A stretch of 64,000 nt of DNA, from the IMG/VR virus record IMGVR_UViG_3300044630_003511, positions 22,701-86,700 of that record, one strand, 5' to 3'. The position numbers and the translations under genes are program-made. Source of the DNA: a virus. Shown in pieces: positions 16,887 through 27,013 of the stretch; positions within the stretch are counted from its first letter, which is position 1; every line of letters starts with the position of its first letter. Below the pieces are notes generated by a model. The model was given only the letters and a program-made list of their open reading frames with translations, had not been told where the DNA came from and did not search any database.

Positions 16887-17099
16887 CTATTTTTTAAATT
16901 TATCAGAATAAGGTTTACCTGGAGCAAATCCAGAGGCACCTTGTCCTAATTTTCTTCCGCCAGCAGCTTCAATTGCTTTTTCATCTTTTGATAAATCTCT
17001 TCCGCCATCAGCTTCAAGTGGAGTTTTGTCACCACCTTTAATATTTGCTTTAGATGCAGCGGGTGGAGTTTTTGCTAATAATTCTTCTAATGTTGCCAT
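16887..17099 (-). CDS. Small Lys/Gly-rich protein, probably virion-associated
   Basis: 70 residues, low complexity. An imperfect internal repeat is seen: EADGGRDLSKDEKAIEAAGG, with GGRDL and GGRKL. A late-type element lies 13 nt upstream, and it sits at the downstream end of the structural block. No known family recognised. Confidence 0.6.
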   Translation of the reverse strand: MATLEELLAKTPPAASKANIKGGDKTPLEADGGRDLSKDEKAIEAAGGRKLGQGASGFAPGKPYSDKFKK

Positions 17100-17112
17100 A
17101 ATTTTTGTTTAT

Positions 17113-17121
17113 TATAAATAT
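17113..17121 (-). promoter_or_regulatory. Late-type element ATATTTATA
   Basis: Lies 13 nt upstream of the ATG at 17099. Confidence 0.4.
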
Positions 17122-17124
17122 TAT

Positions 17125-18063
17125 TTAAGTATCGAAACGTACAATAAAATTAATAGGATAATCCGGTAATGATTTTATTGGTTTTGGTAATTTAGCTACT
17201 GCTACCATATTAAGTCCATCATCATATAATCCAATTGTTGTAATATATGGTGCTAAGTATGAACCAGTAGGGTCAACTGAACCACTATTGATATAATCAT
17301 CAAAACTTCCAATAGATACCCCATCTAATTGAGAAACGTATGGATGTTGTGAATCACGAATTAATTTAAACCCAGGTTTATAATATGATGCAGTGGTAAA
17401 CTGATTTGATGATAGTTTTTTATCTCTTCTATTTGTTACAATATCAATTTTTTCTGCACCTTGCTCATAAACAGCAGTTGGGTTTTGTGATACGTTAAAT
17501 TCATTCTCATTAACTGATAGGAATATTTCATTCTCATAAATTGTCATTGTAGAACGATATGATATTTCAAAATTACTAAGAGTTGTTTCATCAACAACAT
17601 CTTTAGTAACTACAACTAATCCCCTATCGTAAAATACATTTCCTTTTATATTACCAGAATTATCTACCAAATTAGAATTACCATCATCAGTTACACTAAC
17701 CGCTCCATATTGTAATTCCATTGTTCCTATTTTTATACCCTCACCATAATACTCCTGTGGTATTGATATTACACCAATAGCATTACCCATAATTCTTTCA
17801 TTAGTGGATGCATATGATTCACGATTACCAACTTCAGTTAATACCGATGCGGTTGCTGGATTTAAATAGAATTGTGCATATATTGAATCATACAAAGTTC
17901 GTTTGGATATACCATTGGAATTTGTATCGTCTGTTTCAGAATCATACAAATCACTTTGTAGTGTTCCATACAATGGGGTAATATCAGTCTCATCCAAAGT
18001 CCACTCTTTGTAAACTTTGAAAGGTCTAACGATTACATCCGATTTTGGAATTTCTTTTATCAT
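17125..18063 (-). CDS. Virion structural protein, paralogue of the next gene
   Basis: 312 residues from the ATG at 18063. A longer frame to 18099 would need a TTG start and would run through the late-type element, so 18063 is preferred. The C-terminus (TTIGLYDDGLNMVAVAKLP then KPIKS) closely follows that of the 401-residue neighbour (TTVGLLNDSNELIAVAKTS then QPINK). The two probably arose by duplication. Beta-rich, with no catalytic motif. Position suggests a tail or baseplate component. Confidence 0.7.
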   Translation of the reverse strand: MIKEIPKSDVIVRPFKVYKEWTLDETDITPLYGTLQSDLYDSETDDTNSNGISKRTLYDSIYAQFYLNPATASVLTEVGNRESYASTNERIMGNAIGVISIPQEYYGEGIKIGTMELQYGAVSVTDDGNSNLVDNSGNIKGNVFYDRGLVVVTKDVVDETTLSNFEISYRSTMTIYENEIFLSVNENEFNVSQNPTAVYEQGAEKIDIVTNRRDKKLSSNQFTTASYYKPGFKLIRDSQHPYVSQLDGVSIGSFDDYINSGSVDPTGSYLAPYITTIGLYDDGLNMVAVAKLPKPIKSLPDYPINFIVRFDT

Positions 18064-18079
18064 TCGAAATATACTTTCA

Positions 18080-18088
18080 TATAAATAT
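18080..18088 (-). promoter_or_regulatory. Late-type element ATATTTATA
   Basis: Lies 16 nt upstream of the ATG at 18063 and just after the terminator of the preceding gene. Confidence 0.45.
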
Positions 18089-18094
18089 CTAATA

Positions 18095-18123
18095 AACAAA
18101 AAACCCCCTTATTCAGGGGGTTT
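18095..18123 (-). terminator. Rho-independent terminator
   Basis: AAACCCCC (18101-18108) pairs with GGGGGTTT (18116-18123) around a 7-nt loop. On the minus strand a T-rich tail follows. It ends the unit containing the 401-residue structural gene. Confidence 0.85.
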
Positions 18124-18153
18124 CTATAATTTAGGGTTTATTAATTTCTAATT

Positions 18154-19359
18154 TTAGAATGATAATTTAACTTTTATAAGTACCTCTTTATCAAATGATT
18201 TGTTTATAGGTTGAGATGTTTTAGCTACTGCGATTAATTCGTTTGAATCGTTTAATAATCCTACTGTTGTTATGAATGTTTGTGGGTCAGTTTCGAAAGT
18301 TGTTTCTACAAATGTTCCATCAGTATTTGTGTACGTTGGGTTATTTGAATAGTTGAACTCTCTATTTGTTGCTCTAACAAAGAAATGTTGTGTAGAAACG
18401 TTTTCAGTTCTACGAGCTTCAAAATCTGCACCATTAGCAATTGCTTGTACTAATCTTTTGTGATTTTGTTGTTCTGCTGCTACTGATATAGAACCACTAA
18501 CATTAACAGACGTTGTTCCCCAAGGTTTAACAGTACCAATTGTTGTACCAATTGCGGTTGGGTTTAATATAATAATACCTCTATCAGGATAGAACAATCC
18601 AAATCCTTCGTTTGTAGAAGATGTTGTTGTATTGATTGTAGCTTCGTTTTCAGTACCTAAGTTAAGTGAACCACTTACTACTTTAAATACTCTACCAGCT
18701 TTACCTAATGTATCACCAAATTTCTTACCACTATCATCAATGAAAGTGAAAACTCCATTTGAACCAGAAACGGTCATTGACCAGTTTCCTGCATCCATCT
18801 TTTCTCTATATCTTGCTCTATTTAATGTGATAGCGTAGATTGAATTTGAATCATTAGCTATACCACTTCCATTTTCAAATGAGAATTGTGTATCAGTTGG
18901 GTCTAATAGAATAGAACGATATTGTGCGTAAGTTGCTTTAGAAGCAAGTAATGCATTATCATCATTCTGAAGTGATACTGAACCACTACCATTCACATGT
19001 CCATAAGCTACACCGAATTGAACTTCAGCAGCAGTATCCGTTCTTGGGTCAGTACTATACACATCATAATAGTAATTACCACTTTGGGCTACTTGCGTTG
19101 ATGAAGTATAAGCTGCGGTTAGGGAACCAGCATCTCCACTCCATATTCCAGTTGTTACGATTTCTACTTTTGCATTTACTTTATCGAATTCACCGAATCT
19201 TTTGTAAACTCCAGTAGATACTCCAGCACCTGCTTGTAGTTGTTGTCCAGCCGGTAGGGCTGAATTTAAAAGAGCTACGATATCATTACTATCGATTTGC
19301 CCTCCAGCTGCTAGTGCTGCGATTTGGGATGCGATTTGTGGGTTGTTTATAATTGCCAT
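18154..19359 (-). CDS. Virion structural protein
   Basis: 401 residues. N-terminal MAIINNPQIASQIAALAAGG is Ala-rich and helical. The rest is beta-rich with many Thr, Ser, Asn and Gly. It contains YPDRGIIILNPTAIG, matched by YDRGLVVVTKDVVDE in the smaller paralogue downstream, as well as the shared C-terminal motif. No enzyme motif is seen. It is followed by a strong terminator. Probably a high-copy tail or decoration-type protein, but the exact role is unknown. Confidence 0.7.
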   Translation of the reverse strand: MAIINNPQIASQIAALAAGGQIDSNDIVALLNSALPAGQQLQAGAGVSTGVYKRFGEFDKVNAKVEIVTTGIWSGDAGSLTAAYTSSTQVAQSGNYYYDVYSTDPRTDTAAEVQFGVAYGHVNGSGSVSLQNDDNALLASKATYAQYRSILLDPTDTQFSFENGSGIANDSNSIYAITLNRARYREKMDAGNWSMTVSGSNGVFTFIDDSGKKFGDTLGKAGRVFKVVSGSLNLGTENEATINTTTSSTNEGFGLFYPDRGIIILNPTAIGTTIGTVKPWGTTSVNVSGSISVAAEQQNHKRLVQAIANGADFEARRTENVSTQHFFVRATNREFNYSNNPTYTNTDGTFVETTFETDPQTFITTVGLLNDSNELIAVAKTSQPINKSFDKEVLIKVKLSF

Positions 19360-19373
19360 ATCTTATTTTCCTT

Positions 19374-19997
19374 TTATGCTCTATATGTTACAGTTACAGG
19401 AATAGTTTGTGAACCTCCAGTTTCGTTACCATAAACAGTTATTGTTGTTGAAATATTTGTAGTTAACGATGGATTTGGTGTAAATGCAAATGATAAACCA
19501 TTTACTACTTGTGCAGTAGTTGTGATTTCCTCACCTAAAAATACCGGTACAGTTCCTGCCCCAGCTGCCCCTTGCGATACTGATAATGTTCCAGCTCTTT
19601 GGTCAGCTAATACAACAGTGTATCCAGCGTTTGTATTTCCAGCAGGAGAAGTTGTTGGAGAAAGAGAAACGATTCCCTCATTCTGAAAAACTCCTATTGA
19701 TGGAATACCCAATGATACAATTGGAATTTGTGTTGTACCCTTTGGTAGTGTAACTAATTTATAACGTAATACCTGCGTTTCATCAGGCGATGCTTCCAAA
19801 ATTGGAATTGCTTTTATTGCCGAATCATAATATGCACTTCCTTTTGGATGAGCTGGTTCGTACAATGTATAATCAATCTCATCATCACCTAATGCAAATT
19901 TGGTTATGTTAAGAGATTGACCCGATGCCAATTTTTGTCTACCTTTTTTGGTAAGAATAGCATCTACTGTAATTGATGTGTTATTTAAATATCCCAT
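19374..19997 (-). CDS. Virion structural protein
   Basis: 207 residues. The N-terminus (NNTSITVDAILTKKGRQKLA, then LNITKFALGDDEIDYTLYEP) is a pattern I associate with a family of structural proteins in large myoviruses, next to tail-end genes. The C-terminal half is a beta-sandwich-like stretch. A late-type element lies 27 nt upstream, and the 401-residue structural gene follows after 14 bp. Confidence 0.7.
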   Translation of the reverse strand: MGYLNNTSITVDAILTKKGRQKLASGQSLNITKFALGDDEIDYTLYEPAHPKGSAYYDSAIKAIPILEASPDETQVLRYKLVTLPKGTTQIPIVSLGIPSIGVFQNEGIVSLSPTTSPAGNTNAGYTVVLADQRAGTLSVSQGAAGAGTVPVFLGEEITTTAQVVNGLSFAFTPNPSLTTNISTTITVYGNETGGSQTIPVTVTYRA

Positions 19998-20024
19998 AAT
20001 TTTTTATTATCCCTTTTGATATAC

Positions 20025-20033
20025 TATAAATAT
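20025..20033 (-). promoter_or_regulatory. Late-type element ATATTTATA
   Basis: Lies 27 nt upstream of the ATG at 19997. Confidence 0.45.
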
Positions 20034-20061
20034 AACTTTTTTTAAATTTAATTAATTTTGA

Positions 20062-23000
20062 TTAGTCAACCTCCAATATTGGTTCACCTGAACCTCTACC
20101 AGTATTAGCCACTCTAAGAATGTTAGGATTAGTAGTAAATATTTCAACCGGGTCTAATCCATCAGGCGTTGTAGTTGATGTTTGTTGTGAACCTTCGAAA
20201 AATGAATATTTTAATCCTTGTGTTAAATTATTTTTATAACGATAATGTGATGGGAAGTAACCATTTAATGGAGTTACCTCTATTACATTATTACCAATCG
20301 ATGGTGGAGTTGCCCCAACCGGTACAATTGATACATTATACCTATAATTAGTTACTTCTTGAATTTCGTACTTAATTTGTTCATTATTTGTTGTTGCCGG
20401 CCAACCTTCAGTTTGAACACTTACTTTTTCTATATAAGATTCCTTAACTTTATATATTTGCTTTCTTGATGAAGTCATATTACCAAATATATCTAATGTT
20501 GTCAACGAACCAGTTCCATTTAATGCATATAATCCAAATCCTGCCAAATCCAATGATTTATCATCCATTCCAATTTGTGTAGATGAGAATGAATCAACAG
20601 TAGATTCTAATTTGGAACCATTTGGAATTTCAATTTCTACTTCATAAGTTGGATATGAACCTTCTAATACCGTAACATCTTCTAATTCAATTAATGAATC
20701 ATATGTAGGATAATCAACTAATAATCTTGTAATTTCATCTGAATTAATGGTTGCTTCATAGTTATCCATTTGAAATGAAAACTCAACATTATCAGTTGTA
20801 TTAATAGATGTATCATGTACATTATAAGTAGATTCAACTTCTATATTATCACGTGTATCAATTGATGATTCATAATCACCCCTTTCAGCTGCTGGTTGTT
20901 TCCATTTAGTTTTACTTCTTTCTAAATAATGTGGTTCAATTAATAAACCTTTAGAAACACTAGCTCTAGCCGGAACTAAATCTTGTAATACATCAAATAA
21001 TGATTTGTCGATTTGTCTAACTAACTGAATGTATTCATAAATATCTCTATCTAATCTTTCAAAATAGTATTCTCTTAAAATTCTAAGTTCGTTGTAATCA
21101 TCCTTATATTCATCAGCAGGTGCACCAATATAATTGTCAATGTTGAATGAACCAAATGATTTTAAGATATCCATATTCAATTCCTTAACAGGCGAAAAGA
21201 ATAATCCTAATCTATTTGAATCAACTGGTGCTCTATCAAATGCTTTTTTGGTTGCTCTAACTTTGTGAGATAAATCACCAACTAAAGTTTGTTGTTCAAA
21301 TCTAATTTTATCAGATTGATTAAATCCTAATGACGGTACGTTTGCCGTTACAGTCCTATCATATGGAGTATATTGGTATGGATAAATGCTTGATGATGGG
21401 AATGATACAGTTGTACCATATGTTACACCATAAGCTTGAGAAACCGCAACATTCAATAAGTTGTTATCGGCTGTTCTATCTTTTGGGTATTCAAAATCAA
21501 ATCTAACCCATAAATCTTCAGTAGATGCTGTATATGAATTTCCATTGGTTGCATCAGGTAGAAGTGTATGTGTTTCAATTACACCATCTTCCAATGGTTG
21601 TTTCCATAAACGGAACTCATCCATTGAACCACTTAATGCATATCCAATTTTAATCAAACTACCAGTATTCCAAGAAGTATTACCAGTTAATACTAATGGT
21701 GCCGATGTTACTTGCGTTCTAATTCTATCACCCAATGCATCCTTTGCAATAATTTGAAAAGATGAATTAGCTCCAACTAATGTTCTATTAATTACAATCT
21801 CAGTATATTCATCATTGAATATATTAAATTCAGATGTGGATGCGGATGCTACTAATCCAGTCGATGCTGATACATAAAAATCTAATGTACCAAATGTACC
21901 CTTTGTATTAGTAACTCCCAGTTTCCAATTTTGAATAGAACCACTTTCAGCTTTTACAATACCATAATTACCCGGCTGAGTTAGATTAACTCTTAACTCA
22001 ACTGAATTTGGATATGTACCACTTACTTCTTTCCAATCCGTTTGAACATATTCATTTGTATTGGTAAAGTTAATAGCTGCCGTTCTATCATCAAATGTAA
22101 ATTTGGTGCTACCACCCAATGTTGGGTCTTGTGGTCCACCAAACTCCATAATAGTTAATAGAGATTGTGGTACTCCATAACAAGCCATTACAGCTTTTAA
22201 AGAACGAGCCGTACCTTTATGTTTTAATAAATAAGGTAAGTTGTTTAATATTCTTCTCCAAACTTCTTCGTTTGCAGATTTTAAACTTGTACCATATTTT
22301 TCAGTTCCATCTTTGTTTTGTCCAAATGCATACTCCCATAGGAATTGAGAATCGTATGCACGTTTCCCCTCCCATCCCATTGATTCCAACATTTGGAATA
22401 CCAATTCATCTGAGAATCCATTTGAAGTGGCTTGGTTAAGATTTTTTAATTGTTTTAATGAATTTATGTATGCCCAAATGATATCAAAGTGCTGTCCAAT
22501 CATATCTAAGAATAACATATATTCTTCATTGTCATAATCCTCTTTGATAAATCTAGGAAGATTATTATTTAGATAGTTTGGATTATACTTATCATAATCA
22601 TCAGCCACACTTATAATAGTATCATACCAATCAATTGCCGTATTACTTGTAGTTGCTACAATTGTATTAGAAACTTTTGGATATGCTAAAGAATTTGTTG
22701 ATGTATATAAGAATGTTTCAAATCCATCAAATGAACCAATTAAATTATTAATATTATCTAATTGTTTATTTGCTTCAATTTGAGATAGAATATTGTAAGA
22801 AGGAGTTTCGTACTCTAAAAATAAATCATTTTCGGTTAATAAATAATAATCATTCTCCGTTGTTAAATAAGTTAATACAACATTTTGAGAAGAAACTGAG
22901 TTATAGGTTGTTTGGTATGTTTCTAATAATTGAATCTTATACCAAAAGTTTTTAACTCTTTCAGCAGATGAACCAAAATGTACATAGTTATCAAAGGTAT

Positions 23001-24318
23001 ATGTTGAACCAGATACATATTCAATATTTAATTGAGATGTATCAATATCATTATTTGTTATATACTTTTGTATTAATGATGTTGATGTAGTTGAACCACT
23101 TGCAATCAAATCAGCAAAGATTTGCATTCCAGTTCCATTATCAGTTTCTAATGTAAAATTAGGTCCTTTTAATGGTTGACATAAACTATCTAATTTACCA
23201 ACCAATGTAACCATTTCAATCATTGGTTCCGTTTGTGCCTTTGTTATCCAAACTTTTTGGTTTGGTTGCACAGACGTTGGTAATGGTTCGTATAATTTAA
23301 GGATTAATGAATCCTCAGTTGGAGATAATACTGCTTTATCAATATTACTCTCATCTAATCCAGTCCAAGTTGTAATTACTTTGTTATCACCATTACCTAA
23401 ATGTAATAAGTGAGTTAAGAATTTAGATTCATCAAATATTTTTCTATCGAACTGAGCAACAAATCCTTCAACAATTCTATTGATTGCTAAATCTCTTGGT
23501 ATCTCTAAGTCACCCTTATCAAATAGGATAGGAATAAATTCAATAGGCCCCGTTACAACTTCTTTACCTGCAGTATTATATGGTATTAATTTAAGAGGAA
23601 TTGTTACTTTATCAGTAGTAGATTGGTTTATATTAACCATATCTCCATTTCTTCTAAAATCAGATTGAGCTATGCCATCTTCCAAATTAACTGAAATTTC
23701 TTTTTTAGTTAATTTAGTACTAATTGGAGTAGCCGTTTCAAAAACACTAGCTGGGTATTTCTCAACTAATTGTTTTACATTAAATGTTTGCGTACCCTTT
23801 GGTGAAACTTGAATATAATCAGTTGAATTACCAACATATATTCTAACATATGTAGTATCAACAGAATTCCAACTAATATCAAAGTTTACATCATACCCAA
23901 TAAAATCAGCACCTCTAACTACTTTAGGATAACTAATTTCTCTAATATCAGGCACATTTACAAATACATCATCAACTACATTAATGAAAATATCTAAACC
24001 AAATTCAGATACATTTATTGATTCTTGAGTAGGTTGATTTGTAACAATACTTTGAGCTACAGTTATTGGAGCTGGTTTGATTTGTTCCCTTATAGGATTA
24101 TTTGTAAGTAATCCAATTTCATTTTTAGGTGTTGTTGGAAATGTAATTGGTGTTATTGGAATTGTTATAGGTGGTTGTGATACAATTGTCGCACCTCCAC
24201 CGCCGCCTCCTCCTCCATAATTTGGAAAATTAAAGCCACCGCCTCCACCACCATCATTGATGAATGAAAATCCACCCTCTGTGTTGGAACCTAAATCCGT
24301 TTGTAGTGCTCTTATCAT
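20062..24318 (-). CDS. Large baseplate/tail protein with P2-gpI-like core and LamG-like domain
   Basis: 1,418 residues. Residues about 10-45 are Gly-rich (runs of GGGG). At about 640-720, FLDMIGQHFDIIWAYINSLK and YLLKHKGTARSLKAVMACYG resemble the tail protein I-type core of contractile tails. At about 750-920 a LamG/concanavalin-like domain is suggested by ALSGSMDEFRLWKQPL. Further on lies a helical stretch (YNELRILREYYFERLDRDIY) before a beta-rich C-terminus. It probably joins the baseplate periphery to fibres. The first residues (MIRALQTD) match those of the next gene upstream (MIQALQYD), and both start right behind a late-type element. Confidence 0.75.
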   Translation of the reverse strand: MIRALQTDLGSNTEGGFSFINDGGGGGGFNFPNYGGGGGGGGATIVSQPPITIPITPITFPTTPKNEIGLLTNNPIREQIKPAPITVAQSIVTNQPTQESINVSEFGLDIFINVVDDVFVNVPDIREISYPKVVRGADFIGYDVNFDISWNSVDTTYVRIYVGNSTDYIQVSPKGTQTFNVKQLVEKYPASVFETATPISTKLTKKEISVNLEDGIAQSDFRRNGDMVNINQSTTDKVTIPLKLIPYNTAGKEVVTGPIEFIPILFDKGDLEIPRDLAINRIVEGFVAQFDRKIFDESKFLTHLLHLGNGDNKVITTWTGLDESNIDKAVLSPTEDSLILKLYEPLPTSVQPNQKVWITKAQTEPMIEMVTLVGKLDSLCQPLKGPNFTLETDNGTGMQIFADLIASGSTTSTSLIQKYITNNDIDTSQLNIEYVSGSTYTFDNYVHFGSSAERVKNFWYKIQLLETYQTTYNSVSSQNVVLTYLTTENDYYLLTENDLFLEYETPSYNILSQIEANKQLDNINNLIGSFDGFETFLYTSTNSLAYPKVSNTIVATTSNTAIDWYDTIISVADDYDKYNPNYLNNNLPRFIKEDYDNEEYMLFLDMIGQHFDIIWAYINSLKQLKNLNQATSNGFSDELVFQMLESMGWEGKRAYDSQFLWEYAFGQNKDGTEKYGTSLKSANEEVWRRILNNLPYLLKHKGTARSLKAVMACYGVPQSLLTIMEFGGPQDPTLGGSTKFTFDDRTAAINFTNTNEYVQTDWKEVSGTYPNSVELRVNLTQPGNYGIVKAESGSIQNWKLGVTNTKGTFGTLDFYVSASTGLVASASTSEFNIFNDEYTEIVINRTLVGANSSFQIIAKDALGDRIRTQVTSAPLVLTGNTSWNTGSLIKIGYALSGSMDEFRLWKQPLEDGVIETHTLLPDATNGNSYTASTEDLWVRFDFEYPKDRTADNNLLNVAVSQAYGVTYGTTVSFPSSSIYPYQYTPYDRTVTANVPSLGFNQSDKIRFEQQTLVGDLSHKVRATKKAFDRAPVDSNRLGLFFSPVKELNMDILKSFGSFNIDNYIGAPADEYKDDYNELRILREYYFERLDRDIYEYIQLVRQIDKSLFDVLQDLVPARASVSKGLLIEPHYLERSKTKWKQPAAERGDYESSIDTRDNIEVESTYNVHDTSINTTDNVEFSFQMDNYEATINSDEITRLLVDYPTYDSLIELEDVTVLEGSYPTYEVEIEIPNGSKLESTVDSFSSTQIGMDDKSLDLAGFGLYALNGTGSLTTLDIFGNMTSSRKQIYKVKESYIEKVSVQTEGWPATTNNEQIKYEIQEVTNYRYNVSIVPVGATPPSIGNNVIEVTPLNGYFPSHYRYKNNLTQGLKYSFFEGSQQTSTTTPDGLDPVEIFTTNPNILRVANTGRGSGEPILEVD

Positions 24319-24322
24319 ATCT

Positions 24323-24331
24323 TATAAATAT
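24323..24331 (-). promoter_or_regulatory. Late-type element ATATTTATA, 4 nt from the start codon
   Basis: The arrangement is ATATTTATA, AGAT, ATG. If this is a promoter the transcript would be leaderless or would start inside the gene. Confidence 0.4.
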
Positions 24332-24365
24332 CCAATTTATAATTCTTATTTGTCTTATTTACCAC

Positions 24366-25778
24366 TTATCTAAAGTTTTGTTCCCTATTTCTACTAGGTC
24401 CTCCACCTCCACCATAAGGTGAACCACCTCCACCTGATGATGGTTTTGGTGTTACTGTAACTGGTTTTGGTGTTCCTATTGATGGAGTTCCTCCACCAGC
24501 ATAAGGATTAGATACTACCTTTGGTGGTGTTGATACTACTACCTCAGTAAGAACTTCACGAGATGGTCCTCCACCTCCACTATATGGATTTGTTGTTATT
24601 TTTATAGGTGCTTCAACCGGTCTTACTTCATTTTCATAATCACTTAATGAAAATGGAAAAATCTTAGCACCATATTTACCAATATTTTTAAATACAGAAT
24701 GTGGTATTGTTATTCCAGCTACATCACCATCCTGTAAATCATCAAACTCCAATATATCTTGTCCAATAATAACAGTAACAGCTTTAACATCTGCGTTTTT
24801 TAAAAATCCAATAGGTACACCTAACTTAGAATTTATGTTATATATTATTGATTGCTTTTTTAATAATGTTATTTGTGGGTTTAATGCAGGTCTAGGTGCT
24901 TTAACCAACTCAGTTGTAATTGTTATTGATGCGTTATTATTTAATGTTATATTATAACTTAAACTTTCATTTGGCGCTGCTGATATTGGTGGTCTTGTAT
25001 TTGATTGTATTTGTGTTATTCTGTATAGTGAAGTATTTGCGGATTCTACTTTAAATGTAGTTCCACTAATATCAGAATATGGAGTTGAACCATTATCAGG
25101 AAAAAACTCAACACTTCCATTTTTTACAACCCTAACCGAATTACCAGCACCACTTACGTTTACAGTAAAATTATATAAAGCGGTATCATTTTCAACTGAT
25201 TGTTGGGTTAAATTAAAATTTAAATTTGAAACAACAGATGAAACAGCGGCTGTTGTATTTGTTGATTGTTCCACATCATTTATATAATGCTTTACTTTCA
25301 TTTGAGTTGATGTAATTCCCAATGTACCCAATGATGATAAATCAGGTAAATTAAATATATTAAGGAATGGTCTATTAATAATAGTTGCACCATTTGGATT
25401 TTCTAATGAAATTACATATTTATCACTACTGGTGTATCCTTGTTTTTCTATTGTTATTACCTTATCACCATTTTTTAATTCTTCTTTACTAAAAGTTAAA
25501 TTTTCTGATGTTGTTTTTGATGAATTTATACCATTAATATAAATACTTGCACCAGCTATGTTTGATGTTATTTGAAATGTTCTATTAGATGGTGTTGCTA
25601 TAATTGTTGGCGTAGGTACAGCTATTGGTGTTGGTGTAATAAAAGTACTACCACCACCGCCGCCACCGCCGCCACCACCAAAAGATAAGTTTGAACCGAA
25701 ATTACCAAATTGGTTTTCGCCAAACCCATTACCAAAGGAGTTTAAATTAAAATCATCATATTGTAATGCTTGTATCAT
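24366..25778 (-). CDS. Structural protein with PEGA domain and poly-Gly segments
   Basis: 470 residues. Gly-rich runs lie near residues 34-45 (ten or so Gly) and again at the C-terminus (SGGGGSPYGGGGGPSRN). Residues about 64-125 resemble a PEGA carbohydrate-surface domain (QITSNIAGASIYINGINSSK, then VITIEKQGYTSS). Pro/Thr-rich linkers (TPTPIAVPTPTI) connect the parts. Such features fit an extended, flexible virion appendage. The preceding and following genes share the Gly/Pro-rich style. Function unknown. Confidence 0.65.
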   Translation of the reverse strand: MIQALQYDDFNLNSFGNGFGENQFGNFGSNLSFGGGGGGGGGGSTFITPTPIAVPTPTIIATPSNRTFQITSNIAGASIYINGINSSKTTSENLTFSKEELKNGDKVITIEKQGYTSSDKYVISLENPNGATIINRPFLNIFNLPDLSSLGTLGITSTQMKVKHYINDVEQSTNTTAAVSSVVSNLNFNLTQQSVENDTALYNFTVNVSGAGNSVRVVKNGSVEFFPDNGSTPYSDISGTTFKVESANTSLYRITQIQSNTRPPISAAPNESLSYNITLNNNASITITTELVKAPRPALNPQITLLKKQSIIYNINSKLGVPIGFLKNADVKAVTVIIGQDILEFDDLQDGDVAGITIPHSVFKNIGKYGAKIFPFSLSDYENEVRPVEAPIKITTNPYSGGGGPSREVLTEVVVSTPPKVVSNPYAGGGTPSIGTPKPVTVTPKPSSGGGGSPYGGGGGPSRNREQNFR

Positions 25779-25782
25779 ATCT

Positions 25783-25791
25783 TATAAATAT
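25783..25791 (-). promoter_or_regulatory. Late-type element ATATTTATA, 4 nt from the start codon
   Basis: Same ATATTTATA-AGAT-ATG arrangement as at 24323, in front of the PEGA-domain gene. Confidence 0.4.
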
Positions 25792-25796
25792 CAAAT

Positions 25797-26999
25797 TTAA
25801 GAATCTCTACTAATTCCACCACCACCTCCATATCCACCACCGCTAGTTTCGGTTGGTGTTGGTGTTATTTGGCTTGGGGTTGGTATTGTTACTGGGTCAG
25901 GAGACACTACCGTTGATTTAACTGGGTTAGGTGTTGAAAATACAGGTATAGGAATTCCAACAGGTATAGCATCTTGAATACTAACATCTCGTGTTGGATT
26001 ACTAACTTCAGTTTTTTGTTTGGTTACCATTACCACAGCAGGTTTAGCTCCAATCATAACATCCGATTCTCTTCTTTGTAATACAACACCAACATCATCT
26101 TTACTTTCATCAAAGCCAGCATCGATTTCAGTTTTTGTTTGTATCGTTCTCATTGGTAAATAAACTTGTACAATTTCTATTAAGATTATTTGTGCTATTT
26201 TAAACACATCTTCTCTGGATAATTGTAGTGGTAAACTTATCGATTTTTTATTTCCATAATTTGCCGATTTAATTGATGACTCTCTACCAGCAAATTCATA
26301 TTTAACTGCTTCAACAAATTTAGTATGTATTTTAGTAGCTAATGTATCCAATCCAGCTATACCAAATTCAGCAACTAATTTATTATACCATTGTTGACTA
26401 TAAGTTCTTTTAATAAAATCATCAACTATTGATGGATTTATTGATTCCAAAAAAGTTGGAACATATGGAATAACATCATCTTTAAAATCTCCACCATTAA
26501 TTAATATATTAAATCTCTGAAGTAAATCAGTTTTTTTAGATACATCATTTATTAATGGTAATAGTTTAACTTCAGTTCTGGATGGTGATATTTGCTTAAT
26601 CCACATTTTTTCATTTGGTGATTCAAACCCAACTCGTTTATTTAATAAAGTTATTTGAGTTTTAAATATACCATTATCATAACCACTTTCTTTTAACAAT
26701 CTTTCTATATCAATAAAGTATTCTTTTGGGAATTGCAATGCTTGAAATAATGTGTTATCTGCAATTAAAAAGTAATCACTAATATTTTGTGAGTTTAATG
26801 GGACATACCTAACTAATTCACCAAATTCACCCTGTGGTAATTGTGTATCGTTAACATCATAGATGATAAATTCAATCATATCCGAATCAGAAAAACCAAA
26901 GAATGATTGAAGAGTTCCCTGTTCAAAAATTGCTCGGTCTTTAGCACTAATTCTAAATGCTTGATTATCAATTATTTGTTTAAATGTTTGTATTGCCAT
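25797..26999 (-). CDS. Structural protein with Pro/Gly-rich tail
   Basis: 400 residues. Residues 1 to about 300 are a mixed globular region without a recognised motif. From about 340 a Pro/Thr/Val-rich linker ends in GGGYGGGGGISRDS, like the C-terminus of the next gene (YGGGGGPSRN). The similar tails suggest these proteins assemble together or with the same partner. It belongs to the tail-end gene run. Confidence 0.6.
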   Translation of the reverse strand: MAIQTFKQIIDNQAFRISAKDRAIFEQGTLQSFFGFSDSDMIEFIIYDVNDTQLPQGEFGELVRYVPLNSQNISDYFLIADNTLFQALQFPKEYFIDIERLLKESGYDNGIFKTQITLLNKRVGFESPNEKMWIKQISPSRTEVKLLPLINDVSKKTDLLQRFNILINGGDFKDDVIPYVPTFLESINPSIVDDFIKRTYSQQWYNKLVAEFGIAGLDTLATKIHTKFVEAVKYEFAGRESSIKSANYGNKKSISLPLQLSREDVFKIAQIILIEIVQVYLPMRTIQTKTEIDAGFDESKDDVGVVLQRRESDVMIGAKPAVVMVTKQKTEVSNPTRDVSIQDAIPVGIPIPVFSTPNPVKSTVVSPDPVTIPTPSQITPTPTETSGGGYGGGGGISRDS

Positions 27000-27013
27000 T
27001 TTTATATTTTATA

